The translations under genes were made by a program, and so were the position numbers. A DNA stretch of 64,000 nt from Streptomyces sp. NBC_01485 (GTDB taxonomy: Bacteria; Actinomycetota; Actinomycetes; Streptomycetales; Streptomycetaceae): positions 6,820,001 through 6,884,000 of the forward strand of contig NZ_CP109435.1 of the NCBI RefSeq assembly GCF_036227125.1. Direction: 5' to 3'. Every line of letters begins with the position of its first letter. Positions within the stretch are counted from its first letter, which is position 1. The notes under the pieces are model-generated. The model worked only from the letters and a program-made list of their open reading frames with translations, searched no databases and was not told where the DNA came from. Shown here piece after piece: positions 16,055 through 24,239 of this stretch.

Positions 16055-17773
16055 ATGAGGACGTACGTCGACGCAGAGGCCGCCCGGCACTGGCGTGCCA
16101 CCGTCGCCGACGCGCAGGCCGGCGACCGGCAGGCGCTGGACGAGCTGGTCGCGGGCTGGCTGCCGCTGGTCTACAACATCGTCGGCCGCGCCCTGAACGG
16201 CCACGCCGACGTCGACGACGTCGTCCAGGAGACCATGCTGCGCGCCGTCGACAACCTCGGCTCGCTGCGCGACCCCGACAGCTTCCGCTCCTGGCTGGTC
16301 GCCATCGCCATGCGGCAGATACGCGACCGCGCCCGCCGCCGGACGACGCAGCGCCTCGACGAGAGCGTGCCGCAGGACGACGCCGCCGACTTCGCCGAAC
16401 TCACCGTGCTCCGGCTCCAGTTGGAGGGCCAGCGGCGCGAGGTCGCGGAGGCGGTGCGCTGGCTGGACGACGAGGACCGGCAGTTGCTGTCCCTGTGGTG
16501 GCTGGAGGTCGCGGGCGAACTCACCCGCCGTGAGCTGGCCGCCGCCGTCGGCATCAGCCGGCAGCACGCCGCGGTGCGCGTCCAGCGGGTGAAGGAACGG
16601 CTGGAGGTCTCCCGGGGCATCGTGCGCGCCCTCGACGGCGCCTGCCCCGACCTGCGCGACCTGACCGCCCGCTGGAGTGGCCCCCCCGACTCCGTGTGGC
16701 GCAAGCGGCTGGCCCGGCACGTCCGTGCCTGCGGCTACTGCGGCGACACCGGCGAGTCCGTCGTCCCGGCGGAACGGCTGCTCGTCGGGATCGCGCTGGT
16801 GCCGGTCCCGGCCGGCTTCACGATCTCCCTGGCCCTCGGCGGCAAGACGGCCGCCGCGGCCACCGGCACCGCCTCCGCCGGCTGGTCCGCGAAGGTGCTG
16901 GCCGCGCTGACCAAGCCGGCCGTCGCGGTCACGGCCGGCGCGACCCTCGCCGCGGGCGGCGCCTACGTCGTCGTCAGGCCCCCCGACGACCGGCCCTCGC
17001 GGACGGCCGTCGTCCCCACGGCGGCGAGCGCGCCCGCGACCACGCCGTCGAGGTCCGCCGCTTCCCCCACGGCTTCTGCCACGGCCGCCGCCTCCGCCTC
17101 GCCGTCGCCGTCCCCCTCGCCGTCGGCGAGCGAGGCGAAGACGGGCCGGTACGGCAGTGTCGTCGACGCCGTCGACAGCGCGCCCGGCCGGGACGCGCCG
17201 CCCGCCGCCCTGCCGCAGCGGCCCGCGCCCGGCGTCACCAGCAGCGGCGGCGCGCACGCCACCATGAACCACCGCGGGGACAGCGTGACGCTCAGCGGCC
17301 GGGGCTATGTCCTGGTGCGCTGGCAGATATCGCCGCAGTACCGCGCCGGCGGCCTGGTCATGCCGGCCTGGACCGGCCTCAAGGGCAAGCTCTTCCACGT
17401 GGCCTCGGGCGGCGGCCGCCGCATGGACGACCCTGTCAGCGCCACCGACGCCACCGCCACCGGCATGGGCGGCACGGCCACCGGCTACACGGTCCTGCCG
17501 GCCGGCGCCCAGCAGATGTGGCAGAACGAGTACTTCTACCTCGCCGGCACCGTCACCCTCACCGTGAACGAGCGGGGCGCCGACTACGGCCTCAACGTCT
17601 TCCCGACCACCTGGGACGCCGTGGAGAAGGACCTCACGACCGGCCCCGACCGGGGCGCGACGCGCTACGGCCTCGTCCGCGACACCGGCGGCGACGACAC
17701 CCCGGTCCCGCAGTACGCCACCCGCGAGACCCCGGCCGACCCGGCGACGGTGGCGCAGCGCTCACGCGTGTAG
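16055..17773 (+). CDS. Sigma-70-family factor fused to zinc-finger, membrane helix and extracytoplasmic domain
   Basis: The 572 aa chain begins as an ECF-like sigma factor: region 2 about residues 25-105 (ADVDDVVQETMLRAVDNLGSL) and region 4 about 130-190 (RRELAAAVGISRQHAAVRVQRVKERL). Next comes an H-x3-C-x2-C motif (His222, Cys226, Cys229; RHVRACGYC) like anti-sigma zinc-finger domains. Hydrophobic segments follow at about 244-262 and 281-308, then a Ser/Pro-rich linker and an outer domain of about 200 residues (from about 375). It thus joins sigma, anti-sigma-like and sensor parts in one protein. Its stop overlaps the convergent GDPD gene by 12 bases. The outer domain was not recognised. Confidence 0.82.
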   Translation: MRTYVDAEAARHWRATVADAQAGDRQALDELVAGWLPLVYNIVGRALNGHADVDDVVQETMLRAVDNLGSLRDPDSFRSWLVAIAMRQIRDRARRRTTQRLDESVPQDDAADFAELTVLRLQLEGQRREVAEAVRWLDDEDRQLLSLWWLEVAGELTRRELAAAVGISRQHAAVRVQRVKERLEVSRGIVRALDGACPDLRDLTARWSGPPDSVWRKRLARHVRACGYCGDTGESVVPAERLLVGIALVPVPAGFTISLALGGKTAAAATGTASAGWSAKVLAALTKPAVAVTAGATLAAGGAYVVVRPPDDRPSRTAVVPTAASAPATTPSRSAASPTASATAAASASPSPSPSPSASEAKTGRYGSVVDAVDSAPGRDAPPAALPQRPAPGVTSSGGAHATMNHRGDSVTLSGRGYVLVRWQISPQYRAGGLVMPAWTGLKGKLFHVASGGGRRMDDPVSATDATATGMGGTATGYTVLPAGAQQMWQNEYFYLAGTVTLTVNERGADYGLNVFPTTWDAVEKDLTTGPDRGATRYGLVRDTGGDDTPVPQYATRETPADPATVAQRSRV

Positions 17774-18445
17774 CAGGGCCGTCAGGACGTCGATGCGGTT
17801 GGTGGTGATCGAGTCGACGCCCAGGTCGACGAGCCGGCGCAGGGAACGGCGGGTGTCGGGGGTCCAGACGGAGAGCAGGTAGCCGTCGCGGTGGACACGG
17901 GCGGCCAGGTCGCGGTCGACGAGGGAGAAGCGGTAGTTCAGCCAGCGCGGCCGTACCGCCGCGAGGAGGGCGGGGCGCGGGGGCGCCAGGCTGGTGCGGG
18001 TCAGGGCGATCTCGGCGGACGGGTCGGCCGCGCGGACGGCGAGCATCTCGGCGGCGCCCGCACAGTAGTAGGCGCGGTCGGCCGCCCCCGCCTCCCGTAC
18101 GACGTCCACGATCCGGCGCGCCGTCCGCACGTCCCGCGTGCCCGGCAGGTCCAGCATCACCCGGCTGCCGTCGGTCGCCGCGAGCGCCTCCGCGAGGGTC
18201 GGCACCGCGCCCGCCGTCAGCCCGCGCACCTCGGCGGCGGACAGCGAACGCAGCGGCCGGTCCAGTTCCCACAGCCGCTTCAGCGTCTCGTCGTGCAGCA
18301 GCACGGGCACGCCGTCCCGGGTGAGGCGTACGTCGAACTCGACGGCGTCCGCGCCCTGGTCGAGCGCGGAACGCAGCGAGTCGAGCGTGTTCTCACGGAA
18401 GCGGTACGGGTCGCCGCGATGGGCCACGGCAGTGAGCGTCTGCAT
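17762..18445 (-). CDS. Glycerophosphodiester phosphodiesterase
   Basis: The enzyme splits glycerophosphodiesters into glycerol-3-phosphate and an alcohol. The 227 aa TIM-barrel shows the family core: VAHRGDPYRFRENTLDSL (catalytic His and Glu), AVEFDVRLTRDGVPVLLHDETLKR (metal-binding Glu/Asp and second His) and the C-terminal VWTPDTR and GVDSITTNRID. No signal peptide is seen, so it is cytoplasmic. It follows adenosine deaminase after 15 bases and is probably co-transcribed with it. Its 3' end overlaps the convergent sigma-fusion gene. Confidence 0.92.
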   Translation of the reverse strand: MQTLTAVAHRGDPYRFRENTLDSLRSALDQGADAVEFDVRLTRDGVPVLLHDETLKRLWELDRPLRSLSAAEVRGLTAGAVPTLAEALAATDGSRVMLDLPGTRDVRTARRIVDVVREAGAADRAYYCAGAAEMLAVRAADPSAEIALTRTSLAPPRPALLAAVRPRWLNYRFSLVDRDLAARVHRDGYLLSVWTPDTRRSLRRLVDLGVDSITTNRIDVLTALLHA

Positions 18446-18460
18446 GGGCCCATTGTGACG

Positions 18461-19588
18461 TCAGGGGGCGAGCCGTTCTGCTGCGGAGGTGTTCGGGTAG
18501 CCGCCGGTGCAGGTGTCCGTGTAGGTGTCGATCTCGTCCCTGATGCGGGCCTTGCCGGCCTCGTCCAGGAAGGACGCCTCGACGGCGTTCTTCGCGAGGC
18601 CGGCGACGCCGCGCTCGTCGAGGCCGAGGAGGCGGGCGGCGACGGCGTACTCGTTGTCGAGGTCGGTGCCGAACATCGGCGGGTCGTCGGAGTTGACCGT
18701 GACGAGGACGCCGGCCCGCACGAACTCCTTGATCGGGTGCTCGTCGAGGGTGCGGACCGCGCGCGTGGCGATGTTCGAGGTCGGGCACACCTCCAGGGCG
18801 ATGCGGTGCTCGGCGAGATGCGCGAGCAGCTTCTCGTCCTGCGCGGAGCTGGTGCCGTGCCCGATGCGCTCGGCGCGCAGATGGGTCAGCGCGTCCCACA
18901 CCGTCTGCGGGCCGGTGGTCTCGCCGGCGTGCGGCACCGACCGCAGGCCGGCGGCGATCGCCCGGTCGAAGTACGGCTTGAACTGCGGGCGCGGTACGCC
19001 GATCTCGGGGCCGCCGAGCCCGAACGAGACCAGCCCCTCGGGGCGGATCCGGTCGTCGGTGGCGAGCCGCGCCGTCTCCTCGGCGGCATCGAGGCCGGCC
19101 TCGCCGGGGATGTCGAAGCACCAGCGCAGCACGGTCCCGAACTCCGCCTCGGCCGCCTTGCGGGCGTCCTCGATCGCGTCCATGAAGGCGAGTTCGCCGA
19201 TGCCGCGCCGGGTGGAGGAGAACGGGGTGATGGTCAGCTCGGCGTACCGCACCTGCTGGCGCGCCAGGTCCCGGGCGACCTCGTACGTCAGCAGCCGGAC
19301 GTCCTCCGGGGTGCGGATCAGGTCGACGACGGACAGGTACACGTCGATGAAGTGGGCGAAGTCCGTGAACTGGAAGTAGTCGACCAGGGCCTCGGGGTCG
19401 GTGGGCACCTTGGAGTCGGGGTGCCGGGCGGCCAGCTCGGAGACGATGCGGGGGGAGGCGGAGCCGACGTGGTGGACGTGCAGTTCGGCCTTGGGCAGCC
19501 CCGCGATGAAGGCGTGCAGGTCACGGGCGCCGCTCGGATCGGCGGCGGCAGTCGCTGCCACTGCGGAGGCGTCGAGGCGGTCGGTCAT
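18461..19588 (-). CDS. add: Adenosine deaminase
   Basis: The enzyme converts adenosine to inosine in purine salvage. The 375 aa protein has all metal and catalytic motifs: KAELHVHHVGS (zinc HxH), VPHAGET, ERIGHGTSSAQD, EVCPTSNI and VTVNSDDPPMF (Asp pair). The length is slightly above the usual 330-350 aa. The ATG at 19588 follows GGAGGACCCC on the minus strand. It is the first gene of a two-gene unit with the phosphodiesterase. Streptomyces carry several paralogues, so the adenosine preference is by family rather than proven. Confidence 0.92.
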   Translation of the reverse strand: MTDRLDASAVAATAAADPSGARDLHAFIAGLPKAELHVHHVGSASPRIVSELAARHPDSKVPTDPEALVDYFQFTDFAHFIDVYLSVVDLIRTPEDVRLLTYEVARDLARQQVRYAELTITPFSSTRRGIGELAFMDAIEDARKAAEAEFGTVLRWCFDIPGEAGLDAAEETARLATDDRIRPEGLVSFGLGGPEIGVPRPQFKPYFDRAIAAGLRSVPHAGETTGPQTVWDALTHLRAERIGHGTSSAQDEKLLAHLAEHRIALEVCPTSNIATRAVRTLDEHPIKEFVRAGVLVTVNSDDPPMFGTDLDNEYAVAARLLGLDERGVAGLAKNAVEASFLDEAGKARIRDEIDTYTDTCTGGYPNTSAAERLAP

Positions 19589-19675
19589 GGGGTCCTCCCC
19601 GGGACGGCGCCCCGGGCCGAGCGGGCCTGACGGGACGCGGGTGATCGGCTGATCGATGAGTCGGGATCATCGTAG

Positions 19676-19707
19676 GCGGAGGCCTGGGAGGCGGAGGCCT
19701 GGGAGAC
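19676..19707. repeat. Direct repeat in the add/DUF4190 intergenic region
   Basis: The 16-base unit GGCGGAGGCCTGGGAG occurs twice in a row between the divergent genes. Further on, AGAGGGTGACAG is also repeated close to the DUF4190 start. These may be regulator sites or simple duplications. Confidence 0.45.
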
Positions 19708-19795
19708 CGCCGCCCGCCTCGAACGACACGGGCCGTAGCATGACGGAAGGCTTGGCAGAGGGTGACAGCCAGAGGGTGACAGAGGGGATCCACGC

Positions 19796-20602
19796 ATGTC
19801 CGACGAGGCGACCGGCCCGCAGGACGCGGCTCCCAGGGTGCCGTTGGACAAGAACACGGGGGACACGGGCGCGGACAACACGGGCGCGGCGGATAGTGCT
19901 GCCGGTGCTGCCGGTGCTGCCGGTGCTGCCGGTGCTGCCGGTGCTGCCGGTGCTGCCGGTGCTGCCGGGACTGCCGGGGACGCCGGGACTGCCGGTTCGC
20001 CCGTCGCGTCGAACCCCTGGGCCGCCCCGGGCGACGGCGCGCGGAGTGGCAGCGGACCCGGCCACACCGTCGCCGCGAACGAACCGCCGGCCTCGCCGCA
20101 CCAGGCACCCCCGTCCGTCCACGACCAGCGGACGGTCACCTCACTGCCCTGGGCCGACCCCTACGGCGGCCCGCTCGGCTCCTTCCCGCCTCCCGGCCAG
20201 GGCGGTGCGGTCCCTCCGCCGCCCATCGCCCCCGACGGTCCCGGGCAGATCCCGTACGGCTATCCCGGCGGCTACGGGTACGGCTCCCCGTCCCAGCCCC
20301 AGGCCCCCTACGGGAGCGGCGCTCCGGGCCCCTACGGCTGGCCCGGGTACGGGGCGGGGGACAGTAACGGGATGGGTGTCGCCGGGCTCGTGCTCGGGAT
20401 CATCTCGGCCATCGTCTTCTGCCTGTGGCCGCTGGCGATCGTCCTCGGCATCCTGGGCGTCGTCTTCGGCGCGCTCGGCCGTGGCAGGGCCGGACGCGGT
20501 GAGGCCTCGAACCCCGGCCAGGCACTGGCCGGCATCATCTGCGGATGCGCGGGCATCGTGCTCGGCATCGGCATGGGCGTACTGGTGCTCGTGGCCCCCT
20601 GA
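19796..20602 (+). CDS. DUF4190-domain membrane protein with Ala-Gly repeat tract
   Basis: The 268 aa product has a long disordered N-terminal half with a GAAGAAGAA tract (about residues 40-65), then Pro/Gly/Tyr-rich sequence (YGYPGGYGYGSP), and a C-terminal DUF4190 domain: two membrane helices (GVAGLVLGIISAIVFCLWPLAIVLGILGVVFGALGRGR and ALAGIICGCAGIVLGIGMGVLVLVAP). Proteins of this kind are common in Streptomyces and have no established function. The Ala-Gly tract is encoded by a near-perfect nine-base tandem repeat and may vary in length between strains. Confidence 0.82.
   Translation: MSDEATGPQDAAPRVPLDKNTGDTGADNTGAADSAAGAAGAAGAAGAAGAAGAAGAAGTAGDAGTAGSPVASNPWAAPGDGARSGSGPGHTVAANEPPASPHQAPPSVHDQRTVTSLPWADPYGGPLGSFPPPGQGGAVPPPPIAPDGPGQIPYGYPGGYGYGSPSQPQAPYGSGAPGPYGWPGYGAGDSNGMGVAGLVLGIISAIVFCLWPLAIVLGILGVVFGALGRGRAGRGEASNPGQALAGIICGCAGIVLGIGMGVLVLVAP
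19907..19977 (+). repeat. Nine-base tandem repeat (GCTGCCGGT) coding for Ala-Ala-Gly
   Basis: About eight nearly identical units of GCTGCCGGT follow each other in frame, with degenerate units (GGGACTGCCGGG) continuing to about 19990. The array codes for Gly-Ala-Ala repeats, and any gain or loss of units would keep the reading frame. Confidence 0.85.
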
Positions 20603-20692
20603 GACCTGACCAACCCAGGCAGGTGCCGACCGGTCTCAGCCCCTCCGCTCAGGCCCCGTTCAGTCCCCGGCCCGGGCAACCCGCTCAGGCAC

Positions 20693-20749
20693 CCGTCTCA
20701 AGCCCCCGTCTCCGTCTCAAGCCCCCGTCTCCGTCTCAAGCCCCCGTCT
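20693..20749. repeat. 19-base tandem repeat at the 3' end of the NADAR gene
   Basis: Three perfect units of CCGTCTCAAGCCCCCGTCT lie at 20693-20711, 20712-20730 and 20731-20749. The stop codon of the minus-strand NADAR gene (20736-20738) is inside the third unit, so the repeat has supplied the present C-terminus. Confidence 0.85.
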
Positions 20750-21308
20750 CCGCCCCCGTCCTCAACCGCTCCCGTGCCTCCATCAGGGCGAAGCCCAGCA
20801 GGTTCGCTCCCCGCCAGCGCTGCGGGTTCATCGCCGCCTCGTCGTCCGCCGCCATGCCGATGCCCCACACGCGGTCCATCGGGCTTGCCTCCACCAGTAC
20901 ACGCCGGCCCGTGCCCAGCAGGAACGCCCGCAGTGCGGGGTCCGAGGCGAATTTGTGGGTGCTGCCCTCGACCACGATCCGGAACCGTTCCCGCTCCCAG
21001 GTCGCCTCGTCGAAGCCGCGGACCAGGCGGCCCTCCTTCTTCGCCTGGGCGGGGGAACCGGCGGCCAGCGCCCGCCGCTCCGCCTCCGGGTCCGCGAAGA
21101 GCCGCGCCTTGCCGGCCATCATCCAGTGCTCGGCCGTCGCGTAGGCGACCCCGTCGACCACGAACGGTGACGGCCACCACTGGCTCAGACAGCTTGCGCC
21201 CACTTGGCCGTCGGGGCGCGGCCGGTGTCCCCAGAAGTGCAGATACTTGATCCGAGCCCCCGCCTGGACCTCCCTGACCAGGGCATCCCGCCCATCGATC
21301 TTCTCCAT
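20736..21308 (-). CDS. NADAR-family protein (YbiA-like, predicted N-glycosidase)
   Basis: The NADAR/YbiA family acts on ADP-ribose- or riboflavin-derived N-glycosides. From the ATG at 21308 the protein has 190 aa. Family marks are the IKYLHFWGHRP start, SQWWPSPFVVDGVAYATAEHWMMAGKARLF (aromatic pocket and catalytic region), FDEATWERERFRIVVEGSTHKFASDP and the closing MDRVWGIGMAADDEAAMNPQRWRGANLLGFALMEARERL. The frame remains open up to 21467, but the upstream part has no family similarity that I recognise. The last residues come from the 19-base repeat. Confidence 0.85.
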   Translation of the reverse strand: MEKIDGRDALVREVQAGARIKYLHFWGHRPRPDGQVGASCLSQWWPSPFVVDGVAYATAEHWMMAGKARLFADPEAERRALAAGSPAQAKKEGRLVRGFDEATWERERFRIVVEGSTHKFASDPALRAFLLGTGRRVLVEASPMDRVWGIGMAADDEAAMNPQRWRGANLLGFALMEARERLRTGAETGA

Positions 21309-21390
21309 GCCCGCCAGCATGGCAGGCACCACTGACACCGCGTCCCGCCTTTTCCGCCCCCACTCGACACCCGGTCGCCCCTCGTCGACA

Positions 21391-21434
21391 GATTCCGTCG
21401 TGTAACCAAAAGGCAACAACGGAATCACTTGTTG
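21391..21434. promoter_or_regulatory. Interleaved inverted repeats upstream of the polyamine operon
   Basis: GATTCCGT (21391-21398) is mirrored by ACGGAATC (21419-21426), and CAACAA (21414-21419) is mirrored by TTGTTG (21429-21434). Both lie 95-140 bases upstream of the first operon gene and also upstream of the divergent NADAR gene. They are candidate operators for a polyamine-responsive regulator. Confidence 0.4.
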
Positions 21435-21529
21435 GAGTGCCCTTGCTCTGTCAGGATCGTCAATCAAATCAGGCTGGAGCTACGTCACCCGCCCCCGCGC
21501 ACAGCGGGGCGAAGGCGGAGGAGAGCGAC

Positions 21530-21757
21530 ATGCAGGACCGGTTCCCCGCGCAGGAACGTTTCACGGACGGCACCCGGTACATCGCGGGATCCCTGATCAT
21601 CAGCGAGATGCCCCACGGCGGTTACCGGGCCTCCTGCTTCGGCAAGGACATGCCAGCGTATTCGTTCGAGGAGTACACCCAGGTAAAGCACGTTATGTTC
21701 GATAACACGGCGATGGCTCGCAAGCCCTGGCACCGCACCATCTTCGGAGACGCGTAA
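21530..21757 (+). CDS. Internally deleted aldehyde dehydrogenase remnant (75 aa)
   Basis: The 75 aa product joins an ALDH N-terminus (RFTDGTRYIAGSLI, compare NYIAGEF in the complete enzyme at 12.2 kb) directly to an ALDH C-terminus (EMPHGGYRASCFGKDMPAYSFEEYTQVKHVM, compare MPHGGFKKSGYGKDLSSYGFDDYTR). The central 400 or so residues with the Cys and Glu catalytic sites are missing. It keeps a good ribosome binding site (GGAGGAGAG), an ATG and an intact frame, and stands first in the polyamine uptake operon, where a full aldehyde dehydrogenase would fit. It may be a non-functional relic that persists in the leader, or a small protein with a new role. It has no enzyme activity by itself. Confidence 0.75.
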   Translation: MQDRFPAQERFTDGTRYIAGSLIISEMPHGGYRASCFGKDMPAYSFEEYTQVKHVMFDNTAMARKPWHRTIFGDA

Positions 21758-21827
21758 GCGACGACTCATCAGCGACGACGAATCGGCCGCCGACCACGGC
21801 CGGACCTCCCGAAGGGGCATCACGCGC

Positions 21828-23075
21828 ATGAAGCAGTACGAGCCCGACCGTCTGAGCCCGGCCCAAGTGGCCGCCATACGGCGCAGCTTCCGCAGTGGCA
21901 GGGCGGCCCTGACCCGCCGTTCGCTGCTGCGTGCCTCCGCCGGCGGCGCGGTCACCCTGGGCGGCCTCGGCGCACTGAGCGGCTGCGGGATCCCCGCGGC
22001 CGGCAAGACCTCGGGCGGCACGTCCGCCGAGGACCACTCGGCGAAGGAGAAGACCGTCACCTTCTCCAACTGGACCGAGTACATGGACGTCGACGACAGC
22101 GGCAAGCACCACCCCACCCTCGACGCCTTCACCAAGCGCACCGGCATCAAGGTCAAGTACACCGAGGACATCAACGACAACAACGAGTTCTTCGGCAAGA
22201 TCAAACCGCAGCTCGCCGCGGGCCAGGACACCGGCCGCGACCTCATCGTCCTCACCGACTGGCTGGCCGGCCGCCTCATCCGCCTGGGGTGGGTCCAGAA
22301 ACTGGACGCGTCCAACCTCCCGCACGCCTACGCCAACCTCTCGGAGCAGTTCCGCAGCCCGGACTGGGACCCGGGCCGCGCCTACTCGTACCCCTGGCAG
22401 GGCATCTCCACGGTCATCGCCTACAACAAGAAGGCGCTGGACGGCGTAGAGGTGAAGTCGGTCTCCGACCTGCTCGACAACCCCAGGCTCAAGGGCCGCG
22501 TCGGCTTCCTCACCGAGATGCGCGACACCATGGGCATGACCCTGCTGGACATGGGCAAGGACCCGGCGAAGTTCACCGACGACGACTACGACGCGGCCGT
22601 CGCCCGCCTCCAGAAGGGCGTCGACGCCGGCCAGATCCGCCGCTTCACCGGCAACGACTACACCTCCGACCTGACCAGCGGCGACTTCGCGGCCTGCCTC
22701 GCCTGGGCCGGGGACGTCGTCCAGCTCAAGGCGGACAGTCCCGACGTCGACTTCGTCATCCCCGCCAGCGGCTATCTGACGTCCAGCGACAACATGCTGA
22801 TCCCCAACAAGGCGCGTCACAAGACGAACGCAGAGCGGCTCATGGACTACTACTACGAGCCGGAGCCGGCCGCCCAGCTCGCCGCGTACATCAACTACGT
22901 CTGCCCCGTCGACGGCGTGAAGGACGCGCTTGCGAAGATCGACAAGGAGGCGGCGGACAACCCGCTGATCATCCCCGACAAGGCCATGCAGGCGAAGTCC
23001 CGCGCCTTCCGCTCCCTGAGCGCGGAGGAAGAGACCGCCTACGAGGCGAAGTTCGCGAAGCTCACTGGGGCGTGA
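21828..23075 (+). CDS. potD: Polyamine ABC transporter, substrate-binding lipoprotein (PotD/PotF-like)
   Basis: The 415 aa protein captures spermidine or putrescine outside the membrane. It has a twin-arginine signal (TRRSLLRASAGGAVTLGG) combined with a lipobox (ALSGC), so it is a Tat-exported lipoprotein. The mature part shows PotD features: VTFSNWTEYMDVD, KYTEDINDNNEFFGKI, YSYPWQGISTVIAYNKKAL and SDNMLIPNKARHKTNAERLMDYYY. It is followed by the ATPase and two permeases. Which polyamine is preferred cannot be read from the sequence. Confidence 0.92.
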   Translation: MKQYEPDRLSPAQVAAIRRSFRSGRAALTRRSLLRASAGGAVTLGGLGALSGCGIPAAGKTSGGTSAEDHSAKEKTVTFSNWTEYMDVDDSGKHHPTLDAFTKRTGIKVKYTEDINDNNEFFGKIKPQLAAGQDTGRDLIVLTDWLAGRLIRLGWVQKLDASNLPHAYANLSEQFRSPDWDPGRAYSYPWQGISTVIAYNKKALDGVEVKSVSDLLDNPRLKGRVGFLTEMRDTMGMTLLDMGKDPAKFTDDDYDAAVARLQKGVDAGQIRRFTGNDYTSDLTSGDFAACLAWAGDVVQLKADSPDVDFVIPASGYLTSSDNMLIPNKARHKTNAERLMDYYYEPEPAAQLAAYINYVCPVDGVKDALAKIDKEAADNPLIIPDKAMQAKSRAFRSLSAEEETAYEAKFAKLTGA

Positions 23076-23080
23076 CGACG

Positions 23081-24238
23081 ATGAAGACGACCGACAGCGG
23101 CAGTGGCGGCGGCGATGTCCGCCTCGCCGGCATCAGCAAGACCTACGGCTCCTTCACCGCCGTCCACCCGATGGACCTGACCGTCCCGCACGGCTCCTTC
23201 TTCGCCCTGCTGGGCGCCTCCGGCTGCGGCAAGACCACCACCCTGCGCATGATCGCCGGCCTGGAGGAACTCTCCTCCGGCACCGTGCACCTCGGCGACC
23301 AGGACGTCACGGCCCTCCCGCCGTACAAGCGCCCGGTGAACACCGTCTTCCAGTCGTACGCCCTCTTCCCGCACCTCGACGTCTTCGAGAACGTCGCCTT
23401 CGGCCTGCGCCGCCGTGGCATCAAGGGCGTGAAGAAGCAGGTCGAGGACATGCTGGAGCTCGTCCAGCTCGGCGAGCAGGCGCGCAAGAAACCGCACCAG
23501 CTCTCCGGCGGCCAGCAGCAGCGCGTCGCCGTGGCCCGCGCCCTCATCAACCAGCCCAAGGTGCTCCTCCTCGACGAGCCCCTCGGCGCCCTCGACCTCA
23601 AGCTGCGCCGCCAGATGCAGCTGGAGCTCAAGCGCATCCAGAACGAGGTCGGCATCACCTTCGTGCACGTCACGCACGACCAGGAGGAGGCCATGACGAT
23701 GGCCGACACGGTCGCCGTGATGAACGCGGGCCGCGTCGAACAGCTCGGCTCGCCGACCGACCTCTACGAGAACCCGCACACCACGTTCGTCGCCAACTTC
23801 CTCGGCACGTCCAACCTGATCGAGGCCGAGGTCGACGCCAAGAGCGGCGACGACATCGTCCTGAAGGCGGGCGGCGGCAAGCTCGTCCTGCCCGAGGCCC
23901 GCTGCTCGGCGCCCACGCGGACCGGGGGCAAGGTGCTGGTCGGCGTCCGCCCGGAGAAGATCACCCTCACCCACGCCGACGACGCGGGCGGGATCCCCGA
24001 GGGCCGCAACCGCATCACCGGGCGGATCGCCCACTCGTCGTTCATCGGCGTCTCCACGCAGTACGTCATCGACAGCGCGGTCTGCCCCGAGTTCGAGGTC
24101 TACGCCCAGAACATCGACCGCGATGCCCGGCTGGTGCCCGGCGCCGACGTCGTCCTGCACTGGAACCCGGCCCACACCTTCGGCCTGGACGCGGCGCAGG
24201 ACATCGACGCCGGCATCCAGGAAGAGGCGGCGGTCTGA
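23081..24238 (+). CDS. potA: Polyamine ABC transporter, ATP-binding protein
   Basis: The 385 aa ATPase has Walker A GASGCGKT, Q-loop VFQSYALFPHLDV, signature LSGGQQQRV, Walker B VLLLDEP and H-loop VTHDQEEAMTMAD, plus a C-terminal TOBE domain (from about residue 250), as in PotA. The ATG at 23081 is taken as the start; a GTG at 23072 overlapping the potD stop would add three residues. It ends one base before potB. The order binding protein, ATPase, two permeases matches an intact polyamine importer. Confidence 0.93.
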   Translation: MKTTDSGSGGGDVRLAGISKTYGSFTAVHPMDLTVPHGSFFALLGASGCGKTTTLRMIAGLEELSSGTVHLGDQDVTALPPYKRPVNTVFQSYALFPHLDVFENVAFGLRRRGIKGVKKQVEDMLELVQLGEQARKKPHQLSGGQQQRVAVARALINQPKVLLLDEPLGALDLKLRRQMQLELKRIQNEVGITFVHVTHDQEEAMTMADTVAVMNAGRVEQLGSPTDLYENPHTTFVANFLGTSNLIEAEVDAKSGDDIVLKAGGGKLVLPEARCSAPTRTGGKVLVGVRPEKITLTHADDAGGIPEGRNRITGRIAHSSFIGVSTQYVIDSAVCPEFEVYAQNIDRDARLVPGADVVLHWNPAHTFGLDAAQDIDAGIQEEAAV

Positions 24239-24239
24239 G

